64,000 nucleotides of DNA from Bacteroidales bacterium. GTDB lineage: Bacteria > Bacteroidota > Bacteroidia > Bacteroidales > Muribaculaceae. Shown here in pieces: positions 19,397-30,566 of the stretch. Location of the stretch: the NCBI GenBank assembly GCA_015060975.1, contig SUXI01000007.1:62001-126000 (forward strand), in the 5' to 3' direction. Both the position numbers and the translations under genes were made by a program. Below the pieces are notes generated by a model that was not told where the DNA came from, did not search any database, and saw nothing but the letters and a program-made list of their open reading frames with translations. How positions within the stretch are numbered: the stretch's first letter is position 1; the number at the start of each line of letters is the position of its first letter.

Positions 19397-20769
19397 AATC
19401 TTTGAATTAAATTTTTATTTTTGCGTCGCATAATTATGATTAATGTTATTATAGCCACAATAAATGCTAACAAATCCGACACTGCCAAACTTGTCCAAAC
19501 TCCCTCTACTCCCCATAACTTAGGGAAAATTAATAGGGTGGGGATTAAGAATATTAATTGTCGAGTTAATGATAGAAATATTGATATTCCCGGTTTGCCT
19601 ATTGCCTGGAAAAAATTTTGTATTACCACCTGTCCGCCTATGACGGCAAAGAACATGAAGCTGATTCTAAATCCGGTGGTGGAAATATCAATCAATGTTG
19701 CATCGGTTGCAAATAATGATGAAATTTCGCATGGTATAAGTTCTGCTACAATAAGCCCCATCGTTGTTACGAATATACCTACTACGAAACCTATATTTAA
19801 GGTGCGCTTCACTCTGTCCCAATTGTTGGCACCATAATTATATCCTAATATTGGTTGCATTCCTTGAGTGATGCCAAAAACAATCATTACAAACAACATA
19901 CCCACACGATTAACAATTCCGTAAGCGCCCACAGCAAGTTCTCCTTTGTCTCCACCGGTATCGAGTAATGCTTTATTGATAAATATCACAACAATGCATG
20001 CACACACATTCATTAAAAACGGAGGTAACCCAATTGTATATACGTTTTTTATTATCGACCAAGAAAAGTGATTATGAGATTTGTCAAAATGCACAAAACT
20101 TGTTTTTGCTTTGAAATGTTTGATATGCCACACCAATGCCACGGCTTGTCCGCAAATTGTGGCAAGCGCTGCACCGGCAATGCCCCATTTCAATATAAAA
20201 ATATATATAGGAGCCAATATGATGTTAATTAATACTGATAATAGAGCCGATTGCATTGCTTTCTTAGGATATCCGGTAGCACGCATCAAGTTGTTTAATA
20301 CTATAAATAAATATGAAATAGGGGTGCCATATAGTATTATTTTCATAAACTCGCGGGCATACTTTATTGTCGCATCTGTTGCACCAAAGAAATATAATAT
20401 TTCATCAATATATATCAATGATAATCCGCCAAACACTATTGAATGAACAAGACTCAATTTAACCACATTCGACAACACATTTGTTGCTCGTGAATAATCT
20501 TTTTGCCCTAAGAAAATAGAACTTATCGCCGAGCCTCCTGCTGCGATAAACACACAAAAAGCTATAACCAAATTCATTAATGGGAATGTGATTGCTAGTC
20601 CTGATATTGCCATTGTTCCAACTCCCTGACCAATGAATATGCTATCAACAATGTTATACAACGAAGTGGCAACGCTGGCAATAATGGCAGGCACCGAATA
20701 TTGGATTAATAGTTTCCCTATTGATTCGGTTCCTAATGTTATAGGTGTATTTGATGTTGTTTCAGCCAT
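19393..20769 (-). CDS. MATE family efflux transporter
   Basis: Multi-pass membrane protein with typical MATE motifs (GTESIGKLLIQYSVPAI, IFIGQGVGTMAISGLAI); 4-nt overlap with the next gene. Confidence 0.92.
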   Translation of the reverse strand: MAETTSNTPITLGTESIGKLLIQYSVPAIIASVATSLYNIVDSIFIGQGVGTMAISGLAITFPLMNLVIAFCVFIAAGGSAISSIFLGQKDYSRATNVLSNVVKLSLVHSIVFGGLSLIYIDEILYFFGATDATIKYAREFMKIILYGTPISYLFIVLNNLMRATGYPKKAMQSALLSVLINIILAPIYIFILKWGIAGAALATICGQAVALVWHIKHFKAKTSFVHFDKSHNHFSWSIIKNVYTIGLPPFLMNVCACIVVIFINKALLDTGGDKGELAVGAYGIVNRVGMLFVMIVFGITQGMQPILGYNYGANNWDRVKRTLNIGFVVGIFVTTMGLIVAELIPCEISSLFATDATLIDISTTGFRISFMFFAVIGGQVVIQNFFQAIGKPGISIFLSLTRQLIFLIPTLLIFPKLWGVEGVWTSLAVSDLLAFIVAIITLIIIMRRKNKNLIQRL

Positions 20770-20858
20770 AATATCAATTATTTTACAAAATTAACTCAAA
20801 TCAATACAATAGTTGGCATTTTCAGTATTAATTTTGCGTAAAAATAAAACAATCGACA

Positions 20859-21494
20859 ATGAAAAAAGTAGGAGTATTATTTGATTTAGATGGAGTTTTG
20901 ATTGATAGTGAGGGACTTTACACCGAGTTTTGGGAGGATATAGAACAAATTTATCCCACCGGTGTCGAGAATTTCGCTCTCGTTATAAAAGGTAATGCTT
21001 TGTTCAAGATACTTGACACTTATTTCCCTAAAAATATACATCAGAATATTATTGATAAAGTGCATGAATTTGAGCATAACATCAAATATCCTATTTATGA
21101 TGGTGTGATGGATTTTCTCAAATCATTGAAAGAGCTGGGGATTCCCGCAGCAATTGTTACAAGTAGTGATGATGTGAAAATGAATGCTCTGTATGTCGAG
21201 TATCCTTTTTTTCGTCAATATTTCGATGTTGTCATAACCGGATCTGACGTTTCTGAATCAAAACCGCATCCGCAAGGTTACCTTATGGCGGCTGAGAGAA
21301 TAGGATGTGATCCTAAAGATTGTTATGTTTTTGAAGACTCGTTACAAGGACTTGATGCGGGAATGGCTGCCGGTGCCACTGTTATAGGATTGACCACAAG
21401 TAATTCTCGTGAGAAACTAATAAATAAAGCCCACGCACTGATTGACAGCTTCGCAGGCTTCAGTATCGACAAGATGCTTGCCGTTACGAAATAA
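20859..21494 (+). CDS. HAD family hydrolase (beta-phosphoglucomutase-like)
   Basis: FDLDGVLIDSE, ITGSDVSESKPHPQGYL, FEDSLQGLDAGMAAG. Confidence 0.92.
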   Translation: MKKVGVLFDLDGVLIDSEGLYTEFWEDIEQIYPTGVENFALVIKGNALFKILDTYFPKNIHQNIIDKVHEFEHNIKYPIYDGVMDFLKSLKELGIPAAIVTSSDDVKMNALYVEYPFFRQYFDVVITGSDVSESKPHPQGYLMAAERIGCDPKDCYVFEDSLQGLDAGMAAGATVIGLTTSNSREKLINKAHALIDSFAGFSIDKMLAVTK

Positions 21495-21497
21495 TAT

Positions 21498-22343
21498 TTA
21501 GCAAGCTTTAAAGCTCATATCCAAACCTTTTACCGAGTGGGTTAATGCTCCTACCGATATGAAATCGACACCGCATTCGCCGTATGCGCGGAGTGTGTCG
21601 ATAGTAATACCTCCCGAAGATTCTATTTCAACGGCTCCATTTATCAACTTCACTGCTTCGCGGGTGCGTTCGGGAGTGAAATTGTCGAGCATTATACGGT
21701 CAACTCCCACCTCAAGGGCTTGGCGAATTTCATCTTCATTTCGCACTTCAAGCTCTATTTTAAGGTTGCGACCGGTTTCTTTGCAATATTTTTTTGCCGA
21801 CTCTACAGCTTCTTTTATCCCTCCGGCAAAATCAACATGATTGTCTTTTATTAATATCATGTCAAACAATCCAATCCGATGATTGCATCCGCCACCTATT
21901 CTCACAGCCTCTTTTTCAAGCATGCGCAATCCCGGAGTCGTTTTGCGGGTGTCGAGCACCTTTGTTTTCAATCCGTCAAGCAATTTTTGATATTTGGCTG
22001 TAACGGTTGCTATGCCGCTCATGCGTTGCATGATGTTGAGCATCACACGTTCGGTTTGCAACAATGAACGCACTCTGCCTTCAACCTCAAATGCAATGTC
22101 GCCGGGCTTAACCTCTGCACCGTCATTTATATATACGGTCATTTTTAATTCGGGGTCAAACTTATCAAACACTTTTTTTGCCATTTCCACACCGGCAATA
22201 ATCCCCGGTTCTTTCACTATAAGGCGCTGTTTCCCCATCGCATCGGCAGGGATAGTGCTTAATGTGGTGTGGTCGCCATCGCCCACATCTTCGGCAAACG
22301 CCAATGTCAACAAATCATCTATTAGTTCGTCTTTGGTTTTCAT
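21498..22343 (-). CDS. nadC: Nicotinate-nucleotide pyrophosphorylase (carboxylating)
   Basis: AEDVGDGDHTT, LDTRKTTPGLR, KDNHVDFAGGI, ESSGGI; TAACTTTG promoter on the reverse strand near 22364-22371. Confidence 0.95.
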   Translation of the reverse strand: MKTKDELIDDLLTLAFAEDVGDGDHTTLSTIPADAMGKQRLIVKEPGIIAGVEMAKKVFDKFDPELKMTVYINDGAEVKPGDIAFEVEGRVRSLLQTERVMLNIMQRMSGIATVTAKYQKLLDGLKTKVLDTRKTTPGLRMLEKEAVRIGGGCNHRIGLFDMILIKDNHVDFAGGIKEAVESAKKYCKETGRNLKIELEVRNEDEIRQALEVGVDRIMLDNFTPERTREAVKLINGAVEIESSGGITIDTLRAYGECGVDFISVGALTHSVKGLDMSFKAC

Positions 22344-22680
22344 ATCAATATATTTATATTTTTCACAAAGTTAAAGGAATTTCTATAAATTACCCAATTC
22401 TTTACTTGAAAAATCTTATTATTATAATAAGCCTAAACGCCTAATTCTATTAATGTTAATTTTTTGTCCATTGAATAAAGGTCTTGCTTACAGAATAAAC
22501 GTTATCTATAGCGTTTGCTAGATAGTTACTGAATATTATTAAGTGTTATTTCTTGCTAAAACGCTCTGCCTCAATAGCTTCATATTTGTATTTATTGGAT
22601 TTTTATTATTTTTGTTTATTGAAATTGCACACCTATTTATTGAAAATATTCATTGATTATTAATTTCAAACAAAACATTC

Positions 22681-23370
22681 ATGAAAATCATTTTACATTT
22701 ATCAAAAACACTTTTTTCTCTCGGTTTATTATTTACTATGAGTAGTAATGTTTTTGCCCACGACTTTGAAGTCGATGTTATTTTTTACAACTTCATTGAC
22801 AAAATCGCAAATACTGTCGAAGTCACTTATAAAGGTGATGATTTTTTTAGTTATGACAATGAATATGCCGGTGCGGTGATTATACCTTCTTCAGTAACTG
22901 AAATTGGAGACCATGCGTTCGTAAGTTGCTCAGAACTGACATCCGTTACCATTCCCAACTCAGTGAATTAGATTGGCATTCAAGCATTATACTATTGCAA
23001 TAGCTTAACCTCAATAACTATCCCAAAATCTGTAGCAGAGATTGGTTGGCGTGCATTCTATGGTTGCTCCTTTAATTCAGTAACATCTTATAGCGAAACA
23101 CCTCCAACGTGTGGAGGAACTGTATTTGAAGGCTAGTATTCGGCGGCGTTAGTGGTGCCAGAGGGCTCTAAAAAGGATTACGCTAATGCTGATGAATGGT
23201 GTAAATTTTCAAATATACAAGAGATTGCCGGGGTGGAAGGAATTGAAACCGACAACAATGCCATTGAGGTGGCTCGTTATGATATTCATGGGCGATTGCT
23301 TGCAGAGCCTGCATAGGGCATCATCATCAAGATGAGCGATGGCTCAACCCACAAAGTAATGGTGAAATAG
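22681..23370 (+). pseudogene. BspA-like LRR protein gene interrupted by three in-frame TAG codons
   Basis: One frame from ATG 22681 to TAG 23368-23370 with TAG at 22969, 23134 and 23314; translated product closely resembles the intact LRR protein at 50902-51762 (AHDFEVD..FYNF; EIAGVEGIE..AIEVARYDIHGRLLAEP). Confidence 0.85.
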
Positions 23371-23407
23371 TGAATTGAAAATAAATACTGAGCAGTATAT
23401 TATATTT

Positions 23408-23446
23408 AAAGGGAGATATGCCGAAAAATGGTATATCTCCCTTTAA
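23408..23446 (+). terminator. Bidirectional terminator hairpin between the LRR pseudogene and htpG
   Basis: AAAGGGAGATATGCC/GGTATATCTCCCTTT. Confidence 0.75.
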
Positions 23447-23464
23447 GGTATTAACGTTTTAGTT

Positions 23465-25507
23465 TTATAATAATGATACTGAGCGGTTGATAAATGCATT
23501 GAGCGCTTCACCTTTAAGCAACCCATTACCAAGAAGTGCAAGGTCAACAAGTTGTCTTACCATTGGTTGTGTTGCTGCATAATCGGACAACGCTTTGCTT
23601 TCATCATCGCGTAATGCTTTAGTGGCATTTTCAAGTGTGGAGATTTTTGCATTATCCTCATCGCTAAGTTTGCCATCTTTGTGTGTATCACGTATTTTTG
23701 TAATTTCAGCATTGTTGTCATCAATAGATTTAGAGATGGGTGAAATTGTCGAAGCGATGTCGTTATCGGCGTTTTCACGAATTTTGACGATTAACGGGTG
23801 TTCGGTGTTGACAATGAGATTATAGCTATCGGGCATTTCTCCATAGAAACTCATGCCTGGTTGGAACGCAGCCATTTCTTTCATGCGTCGCATATATTCA
23901 TTTTGTGTGATAACGATGGGGGAATCGTTTTCGCTCATAGCTTCAAACGACACGATGAATTGAGAGTTCTCAACAGTGGGGATTTGAGAGTTGAAGATGC
24001 CGGTGAGAATGTTACGTTGCGCAGATGTGAGCAAAACTTCCTTTTTGTTCTCTTTGCGAATGAGATTGTCGATAACATCACTATCGACACGCACAAATTG
24101 TGATTTCTCGATTTGTTGTTCAAGAAGACCGATAAAATGGCTGTCGAGTTGTCCATCCATGAGCAATACGTTATAACCTTTGTCGGTAGCGGCTTTGATA
24201 TAGGTGAATTGCGCTATAGGGTCGGTAGAATATAGATGTATGAGATTTCCGTCTTTATCGGTTTGAGATGCACCGATGAGTTGTTTGTATTCATCAAGAG
24301 TGAAATATTTTCCGTCGGTATCTTTCAGCAGTGTGAATTTTTTGCCTGCGTCACGGAATTTTTCATCGCTTAGCATTCCATATTCAATAAAGATCTTAAT
24401 ATCATCCCATTTCTTTTCAAATTCATTGCGGTCGGCTTTGAATATTTCTTCAAGTCGAGATGAAACTTTTTTCGTGATATATGTGGATATTTTTTTGACA
24501 GCGGCATCGCTTTGAAGATAAGAGCGTGATACGTTCAACGGAATGTCGGGAGAGTCGATAACGCCTTGAAGCAACATCAAAAATTCAGGAACAACACCTT
24601 CGACCGAATCGGTCACAAATACTTGGTTGCAGTATAGTTGGATGCGATTCTTGTTGATGTCGAAATTATTCTTGATTTTAGGGAAATATAAAATGCCGGT
24701 TAATGTGAATGGGAAATCGACATTGAGATGAATCCAAAATAGAGGTTCATCTTGACCGGGGTATAGCTCATTATAAAATTTTAGATAATCCTCATCTTTT
24801 AACTCAGATGGTTTTTTCATCCAAGCCGGAGCTGTTTCGTTGATAACTTTGTCTTTATCGGTATCAACATATTTTCCATCTTTCCATTCTTGTTCTTTTC
24901 CCGAAATTACAGGAATAGGAAGGAATCGGCAATATTTTTTTAATAATGTGTCGATGCGAGATTGTTCGAGAAAATCTTTGTTTTCATCATCGATATAAAG
25001 AATTATATCGGTTCCTCGATTATCTTTTTCGATTTGCTCCATTGAGTATTCGGGAGAACCATCGCATTCCCATTTTACGGCTTGAGCTCCGTCTTTATAT
25101 GATTGTGATTTAATGACAACTTTTTTTGCGACCATAAACGCCGAATAGAAACCAAGACCGAAATGACCTATAATGGTGTTGGCATTGTCTTTATATTTTT
25201 CAAGGAACTCTTCGGCACCTGAAAATGCTATTTGGTTGATATATTTGTCAATGTCTTCGGCGGTCATACCAATACCATGGTCGCTGACGGTGAGTGTGCC
25301 ATTTTCTTTGTCAATGGATACAGTCACTTTTAGTTCGCCAAGCTCACCTTTATATTCACCGCATGAAGATAACGTTTTTAGTTTTTGTGTAGCGTCGATA
25401 GCGTTTGATACAAGCTCACGAAGGAATATTTCGTGATCGCTATAAAGAAATTTTTTTATTACGGGGAAGATATTTTCAGTTGTTACCCCAATATTACCTT
25501 TTTTCAT
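23465..25507 (-). CDS. htpG: Molecular chaperone HtpG (Hsp90)
   Basis: IFLRELVSNAIDATQKL, SDHGIGMT, GHFGLGFYSAFMVA. Confidence 0.96.
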   Translation of the reverse strand: MKKGNIGVTTENIFPVIKKFLYSDHEIFLRELVSNAIDATQKLKTLSSCGEYKGELGELKVTVSIDKENGTLTVSDHGIGMTAEDIDKYINQIAFSGAEEFLEKYKDNANTIIGHFGLGFYSAFMVAKKVVIKSQSYKDGAQAVKWECDGSPEYSMEQIEKDNRGTDIILYIDDENKDFLEQSRIDTLLKKYCRFLPIPVISGKEQEWKDGKYVDTDKDKVINETAPAWMKKPSELKDEDYLKFYNELYPGQDEPLFWIHLNVDFPFTLTGILYFPKIKNNFDINKNRIQLYCNQVFVTDSVEGVVPEFLMLLQGVIDSPDIPLNVSRSYLQSDAAVKKISTYITKKVSSRLEEIFKADRNEFEKKWDDIKIFIEYGMLSDEKFRDAGKKFTLLKDTDGKYFTLDEYKQLIGASQTDKDGNLIHLYSTDPIAQFTYIKAATDKGYNVLLMDGQLDSHFIGLLEQQIEKSQFVRVDSDVIDNLIRKENKKEVLLTSAQRNILTGIFNSQIPTVENSQFIVSFEAMSENDSPIVITQNEYMRRMKEMAAFQPGMSFYGEMPDSYNLIVNTEHPLIVKIRENADNDIASTISPISKSIDDNNAEITKIRDTHKDGKLSDEDNAKISTLENATKALRDDESKALSDYAATQPMVRQLVDLALLGNGLLKGEALNAFINRSVSLL

Positions 25508-25552
25508 ATGAGTTTGTTTTATTGTAATTGTTTTTATTTAGTATATAACAAA

Positions 25553-25586
25553 AAAAATGCCACATTGATTAATGTGACATTTTTAC
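25553..25586 (-). terminator. Terminator hairpin downstream of clpC-like gene
   Basis: AAAAATGCCACAT/ATGTGACATTTTT. Confidence 0.65.
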
Positions 25587-25604
25587 GGTTATTGGGTGAC
25601 ATTT

Positions 25605-27764
25605 TTACTTTGTGGCATTATCGGGGTGGATAATCGTTGTGGAAATTTTGTCATTTTCACTATCATAATCCATTTTTATAGTATCTCCTGCAACAGCGGC
25701 TTCGCTGATAATAATTTCGGATAATTCATCTTCAAGATATTTTTGTATGGCACGTTTTAGGGGTCTTGCTCCATATTGAACATCGTAACCTTTTTCGGCA
25801 ATAAAATCTTTTGCATTATTGGTTATTTCCAAGTTATATCCCAATGCGTTTATGCGATTTAAAAAGCTGACTAATTCAATATCTATAATTTTGAATATTG
25901 CGTCTTTATCGAGAGTGTCAAACATCACTATATCGTCGATGCGATTTAAAAACTCGGGAGCAAATGCTTTATTGAGAGCTTTTTGCAAAATGCTGTGGGT
26001 GTATTCTTTATCGATGGATCGAGTGTTGAAACCCACTCCCGAACCAAATTCTTTAAGTTGACGTGTTCCAATGTTGGAGGTCATGATTATGATTGTGTTT
26101 TTGAAATCAATTTTACGACCAAGACTATCAGTGAGTCGGCCTTCGTCCATGACTTGTAACAATATATTGAACACATCGGGGTGCGCTTTTTCGATTTCGT
26201 CGAGAAGAACAACAGAGTAGGGGCGACGGCGCACTTTCTCGGTTAATTGTCCTCCTTCTTCATAACCAACATATCCTGGAGGCGCTCCAACCAACCTTGA
26301 AACAGTGAATTTTTCCATATATTCGCTCATGTCAACACGAATTAAAGTATCGGCTGAGTCAAAAAGATATTCGGCAAGTTTTTTTGCCAAATGTGTTTTC
26401 CCCACACCTGTAGGACCAAGGAACATGAATGTGCCAATAGGTTTGTTGGGATCTTTCAACCCAATGCGATTGCGTTGGATGGCTTTTGTTATTTTATCAA
26501 TTGCATTATCTTGTCCGATGATTTCACGTTTAAGAGTGGGAGCCATCTCAAGAAGACGTTTACCCTCGGCTTGTGCCACACGTTGAACCGGAACACCGGT
26601 CATCATTGCCACAACTTCAGCTATTTTATCTTCATCAACGGTTTCTCGTTCATTGCTTAAACGCTCATCCCATTTGCGTTTGGCAATTTCGAGTTGTTCT
26701 CTCAGATTGTGTTCTTTATCACGATATAAAGTCGCGCTCTCAAAGTTATGAGATTTTGCGGCTTTTAGTTTCTTTTGGGTGGTTTCGTCAATCTCAATTT
26801 CTAATTCTTCGATTTCTTTAGGTACTGAGATATTTGTAATGTGAACCCGAGAACCGGCTTCGTCAAGAGCGTCAATGGCTTTATCGGGGAAGTTTCGATC
26901 GCTTACATATCGTTGAGTTAACTTCACGCAAGCCTCTAATGCTTCGGGAGTATATTTTACATTATGGTGACTTTCATATTTATCTTTTATATTGTTAAGA
27001 ATTTGCAAAGTTTCATCGGCGGTAGTGGGTTCAACCATTACTTTTTGGAAACGCCGTTCAAGAGCTCCGTCTTTTTCAATATTTTTGCGATATTCATCGA
27101 GAGTTGTTGCTCCTATGCATTGAATTTCTCCACGGGCTAATGCCGGTTTGAGCATATTTGCCGCATCCATTGAGCCTTGAGTGTTTCCGGCTCCGACAAT
27201 GGTGTGTATCTCGTCAATAAATAAAATGATGTCTTTATTTTTTGATAATTCGTCAAGAATTGCTTTTACTCTCTCTTCAAATTGACCTCGATATTTTGTT
27301 CCGGCAACTATTGATGCCATATCAAGAGCTATTACACGTTTGCCAAATAGTAAACGAGACACATTGCGTTGAATGATGCGTAGTGCTAAACCCTCGACAA
27401 TTGCTGATTTGCCTACACCGGGCTCACCGATGAGAACAGGATTGTTCTTTTTGCGTCTGCTGAGAATTTGAGCAATGCGTTCGATCTCCATGTCACGCCC
27501 AATCACAGGGTCTAACCGGTTTTCTTCGGCGGCGCGTGTCATGTCAATGCCATATTTGTCAAGGACCGGGGTGTCATTACCACGATTTGCCCCATTTCCT
27601 TTGGGGCTTTTTGTTGAGGATTGCTTGTTGACAGAATCATTGTTTTGTGACATAATGTCATTATCTTCAATCTCATCGTCTTCGGTAAATCCGGCTCCAA
27701 ATTTAATATCGCAGATTTCGTTATTGTGAAATGACATATAATTAGATGAAAATGTTGTATCCAT
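25605..27764 (-). CDS. clpC: ClpC-like AAA+ ATPase lacking the N-terminal Clp-N domain
   Basis: Two AAA+ modules ([30 protein letters not shown]) and a UVR-like middle segment; first ~70 aa are an acidic/polar linker, not a Clp-N repeat. Confidence 0.88.
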   Translation of the reverse strand: MDTTFSSNYMSFHNNEICDIKFGAGFTEDDEIEDNDIMSQNNDSVNKQSSTKSPKGNGANRGNDTPVLDKYGIDMTRAAEENRLDPVIGRDMEIERIAQILSRRKKNNPVLIGEPGVGKSAIVEGLALRIIQRNVSRLLFGKRVIALDMASIVAGTKYRGQFEERVKAILDELSKNKDIILFIDEIHTIVGAGNTQGSMDAANMLKPALARGEIQCIGATTLDEYRKNIEKDGALERRFQKVMVEPTTADETLQILNNIKDKYESHHNVKYTPEALEACVKLTQRYVSDRNFPDKAIDALDEAGSRVHITNISVPKEIEELEIEIDETTQKKLKAAKSHNFESATLYRDKEHNLREQLEIAKRKWDERLSNERETVDEDKIAEVVAMMTGVPVQRVAQAEGKRLLEMAPTLKREIIGQDNAIDKITKAIQRNRIGLKDPNKPIGTFMFLGPTGVGKTHLAKKLAEYLFDSADTLIRVDMSEYMEKFTVSRLVGAPPGYVGYEEGGQLTEKVRRRPYSVVLLDEIEKAHPDVFNILLQVMDEGRLTDSLGRKIDFKNTIIIMTSNIGTRQLKEFGSGVGFNTRSIDKEYTHSILQKALNKAFAPEFLNRIDDIVMFDTLDKDAIFKIIDIELVSFLNRINALGYNLEITNNAKDFIAEKGYDVQYGARPLKRAIQKYLEDELSEIIISEAAVAGDTIKMDYDSENDKISTTIIHPDNATK

Positions 27765-27901
27765 ATCAATTTTTACAAAGAACTAATCCTAAGTATGCAA
27801 TTATTGTGCCAAATATGTGGTGCTACTTCTTAAATAGATATATCATAGAATTAAAAAAAATAAAACGAGTTGATAAAGTTTAATTTTTCATTAAAAATCA
27901 C

Positions 27902-27909
27902 TATCTTTG
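27902..27909 (+). promoter_or_regulatory. TATCTTTG -7 box upstream of gyrA
   Basis: TAnnTTTG match; ~90-nt leader before ATG. Confidence 0.5.
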
Positions 27910-27996
27910 TATGATTATTTAAATTAAAATAAACTTAAATAGACATCTATTGTCTGAATGTATTAATATAGCTAATTAACTATCACTATAATAGAA

Positions 27997-30540
27997 ATGT
28001 TGGAACAAGATCGAATATTAAAGATCAATATCGAAAATGAGATGAAGTCGGCATATATCGACTATTCTATGTCGGTTATTGTGTCGCGAGCATTGCCTGA
28101 TGTGCGAGATGGATTAAAACCGGTGCATCGTCGTGTGTTATATGGAATGAATGAGATGGGTAATACATCTGATCATCCTCACAAAAAATCAGCGAATTGT
28201 GTGGGTGAAGTTATGGGTAAGTATCACCCGCATGGAGACTCCTCTATATATGGAACTGTTGTTCGACTTGCACAACCATGGGCGCTAAGATATACTCTTG
28301 TCGATGGTCATGGAAACTTTGGCTCGGTTGATGGTGACAGTGCAGCGGCAATGCGTTATACAGAAGTTCGCTTGGATAAAATTGGGGAAGAGATGCTCCA
28401 AGATATAGATGCCGACACAGTGGATTTCCAACCAAACTATGACAACTCACGAAAGGAACCAACGGTATTGCCAACACGTTTTCCAAATTTGCTTGTAAAT
28501 GGAGCGTCGGGAATTGCGGTGGGTATGGCAACCAATATGCCACCTCACAATCTCACAGAGTCGATAAATGCGTGCGTGGCATTAATTGATAGTCCTGAAA
28601 TGACTATTCAGGAGCTTATGCAATATATAAAAGCTCCAGACTTTCCTACCGGAGGGACTATCTATGGTTATAATGGAGTGAAAGATGCATACGAAACCGG
28701 TCGTGGGCGAATCTTAATTCGCGCAAAAGCTGAGATTGAAAGTGATGGAAACCACGAAGACATAATTGTAACTGAAATACCTTATAATGTTAATAAAGCT
28801 GAGTTGATAAAGTATATTGCCGAGCTTGTTAATGAGAAAAAAATAGAAGGTATTGCCGACCTCAACGATGAGAGTAACTATAAGGGCATGCGCATTGTCA
28901 TAAAATTGAAGAGCGATGCTAATGCCAATGTTGTGCTCAACAAGTTATACAAAATGACACAAATGCAGGCTTCATTTAGTGTTAATAATGTAGCACTTGT
29001 GAAAGGACGTCCTAAGTTGCTTAATTTAAAAGAGCTATTGCAATCATTTGTGGATCACCGTCATGATGTTGTTATTCGTCGCACAAAATACCAACTTGGT
29101 AAAGCTCAGGAACGAGCTCATATTTTGCAAGGATTAATTATTGCATCTCAAAATATAGATGAAGTTATTCATATTATTCGTTCTTCGGCAAATACTGAAG
29201 AGGCAAAAGAGCGCTTGAGTGAACGGTTTGAGCTTACCGATGCTCAAACCTCTGCGATTGTTGAGATGCGATTGAAACAACTCACAGGTCTTGAACAAGA
29301 TAAACTTACTCAAGCATATGAGGAAATTATGCAATTAATTGCAAGTTTGGAAGAAATTCTAAATAATGATGTGGTTTGTCGCAATCTAATTAAAGAAGAA
29401 CTTCTTGAAATACGCGATAAATTTGGAGATGAGCGTCGCACAGAAATTGATTATACAGCAGGTGATTTCAATGCTGAAGATTTCTATGCTGATGAAGAGA
29501 TGATTATTACAATCTCTCATTTAGGATATATTAAACGTACACCATTGACAGAATTCCGTGCGCAAAACCGTGGTGGAGTAGGCGCTAAAGGTAGTGATAC
29601 TCGTGATGAAGACTTTATCGAATATATCTATCCGGCGTCAATGCACAATTATATGTTGTTCTTTACTCAGAAAGGTCGCTGTTATTGGTTGAAAGTTTAT
29701 GATATTCCTGAGGGTACCAAAAACTCAAAAGGGCGTGCAATCCAAAATCTGCTTAATATTGAGCCTGATGATGCAGTTAAAGCATTTATTCGCATAAAAG
29801 CTCTTGGCGATAGTGAGTTTGTGAATAGTCATAATTTAATTTTCTGTACAAAGAATGGTATAATAAAGAAAACTAAACTTGAAGCATACTCGCGCCCTCG
29901 TGCAAATGGTGTAAACGCAATTATCATTCGTGAGGACGACCAATTGTTACAAGTTGAATTGACCGATGGGAATTCTGAAATACTTATTGCTAATCGCAAT
30001 GGTAGAGCTATCCGCTTCCATGAAAGCAAGGTGCGAGAAATGGGACGCATGTCAACCGGTGTTAGAGGTATGACACTTGATGGTGGTGATGATGAGGTAG
30101 TTGGTATGATTTGTATGAATGCCGATTCGGAAAACAATGTGATGGTGCTTTCTGAAAATGGTTATGGCAAACGTTCTCTACTTGATGATTATCGAATCAC
30201 AAACCGAGGTGGAAAAGGTGTTAAGACTATAAATGTTACTGAAAAGACCGGTGCGCTTGTTGCTATTAAGAGTGTTAATGATGAAAATGATTTGGTTATC
30301 ATAAATAAATCGGGTATAACATTGCGCATTCATGTTGCCGATTTCAGGGTTATGGGACGTGCGACACAAGGAGTAAGAGTTATTAACCTTGAAAAACGTA
30401 ACGATTCAATTGCGTCTGTATGCTGTGTTGACACCGATCCTGAAGAAGCTGTAGAGCAAGTAGATGGCGAAGTTTTGGACGGTCCGGTGTTAGAGGATAA
30501 CGTTGATGCAACTGAAGAAATACAAGAAGTGGAAGAATAA
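27997..30540 (+). CDS. gyrA: DNA gyrase subunit A
   Basis: [28 protein letters not shown]-type start, [20 protein letters not shown] active-site Tyr; C-terminal beta-pinwheel repeats. Confidence 0.95.
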   Translation: MLEQDRILKINIENEMKSAYIDYSMSVIVSRALPDVRDGLKPVHRRVLYGMNEMGNTSDHPHKKSANCVGEVMGKYHPHGDSSIYGTVVRLAQPWALRYTLVDGHGNFGSVDGDSAAAMRYTEVRLDKIGEEMLQDIDADTVDFQPNYDNSRKEPTVLPTRFPNLLVNGASGIAVGMATNMPPHNLTESINACVALIDSPEMTIQELMQYIKAPDFPTGGTIYGYNGVKDAYETGRGRILIRAKAEIESDGNHEDIIVTEIPYNVNKAELIKYIAELVNEKKIEGIADLNDESNYKGMRIVIKLKSDANANVVLNKLYKMTQMQASFSVNNVALVKGRPKLLNLKELLQSFVDHRHDVVIRRTKYQLGKAQERAHILQGLIIASQNIDEVIHIIRSSANTEEAKERLSERFELTDAQTSAIVEMRLKQLTGLEQDKLTQAYEEIMQLIASLEEILNNDVVCRNLIKEELLEIRDKFGDERRTEIDYTAGDFNAEDFYADEEMIITISHLGYIKRTPLTEFRAQNRGGVGAKGSDTRDEDFIEYIYPASMHNYMLFFTQKGRCYWLKVYDIPEGTKNSKGRAIQNLLNIEPDDAVKAFIRIKALGDSEFVNSHNLIFCTKNGIIKKTKLEAYSRPRANGVNAIIIREDDQLLQVELTDGNSEILIANRNGRAIRFHESKVREMGRMSTGVRGMTLDGGDDEVVGMICMNADSENNVMVLSENGYGKRSLLDDYRITNRGGKGVKTINVTEKTGALVAIKSVNDENDLVIINKSGITLRIHVADFRVMGRATQGVRVINLEKRNDSIASVCCVDTDPEEAVEQVDGEVLDGPVLEDNVDATEEIQEVEE

Positions 30541-30566
30541 TATAAACAACTTATATACATTAAATT

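Noticed and set aside
22440-22680. Possible structured element in the intergenic region (TATCTA...TAGATA and repeated AAACGC-like words)
   Set aside because: Only a 6-bp stem; not distinguishable from chance in AT-rich DNA
22681-23370. Genome-wide TAG reassignment
   Set aside because: lysA (4235) ends at TAG with a natural C-terminus and terminator right after it, and other long genes contain no internal TAG, so only locus-specific read-through remains possible
25574-25608. 13-nt direct repeat GTGACATTTTTAC (25574-25586 and 25596-25608) at the clpC-like gene end
   Set aside because: Likely a local slippage duplication of terminator sequence; no further structure
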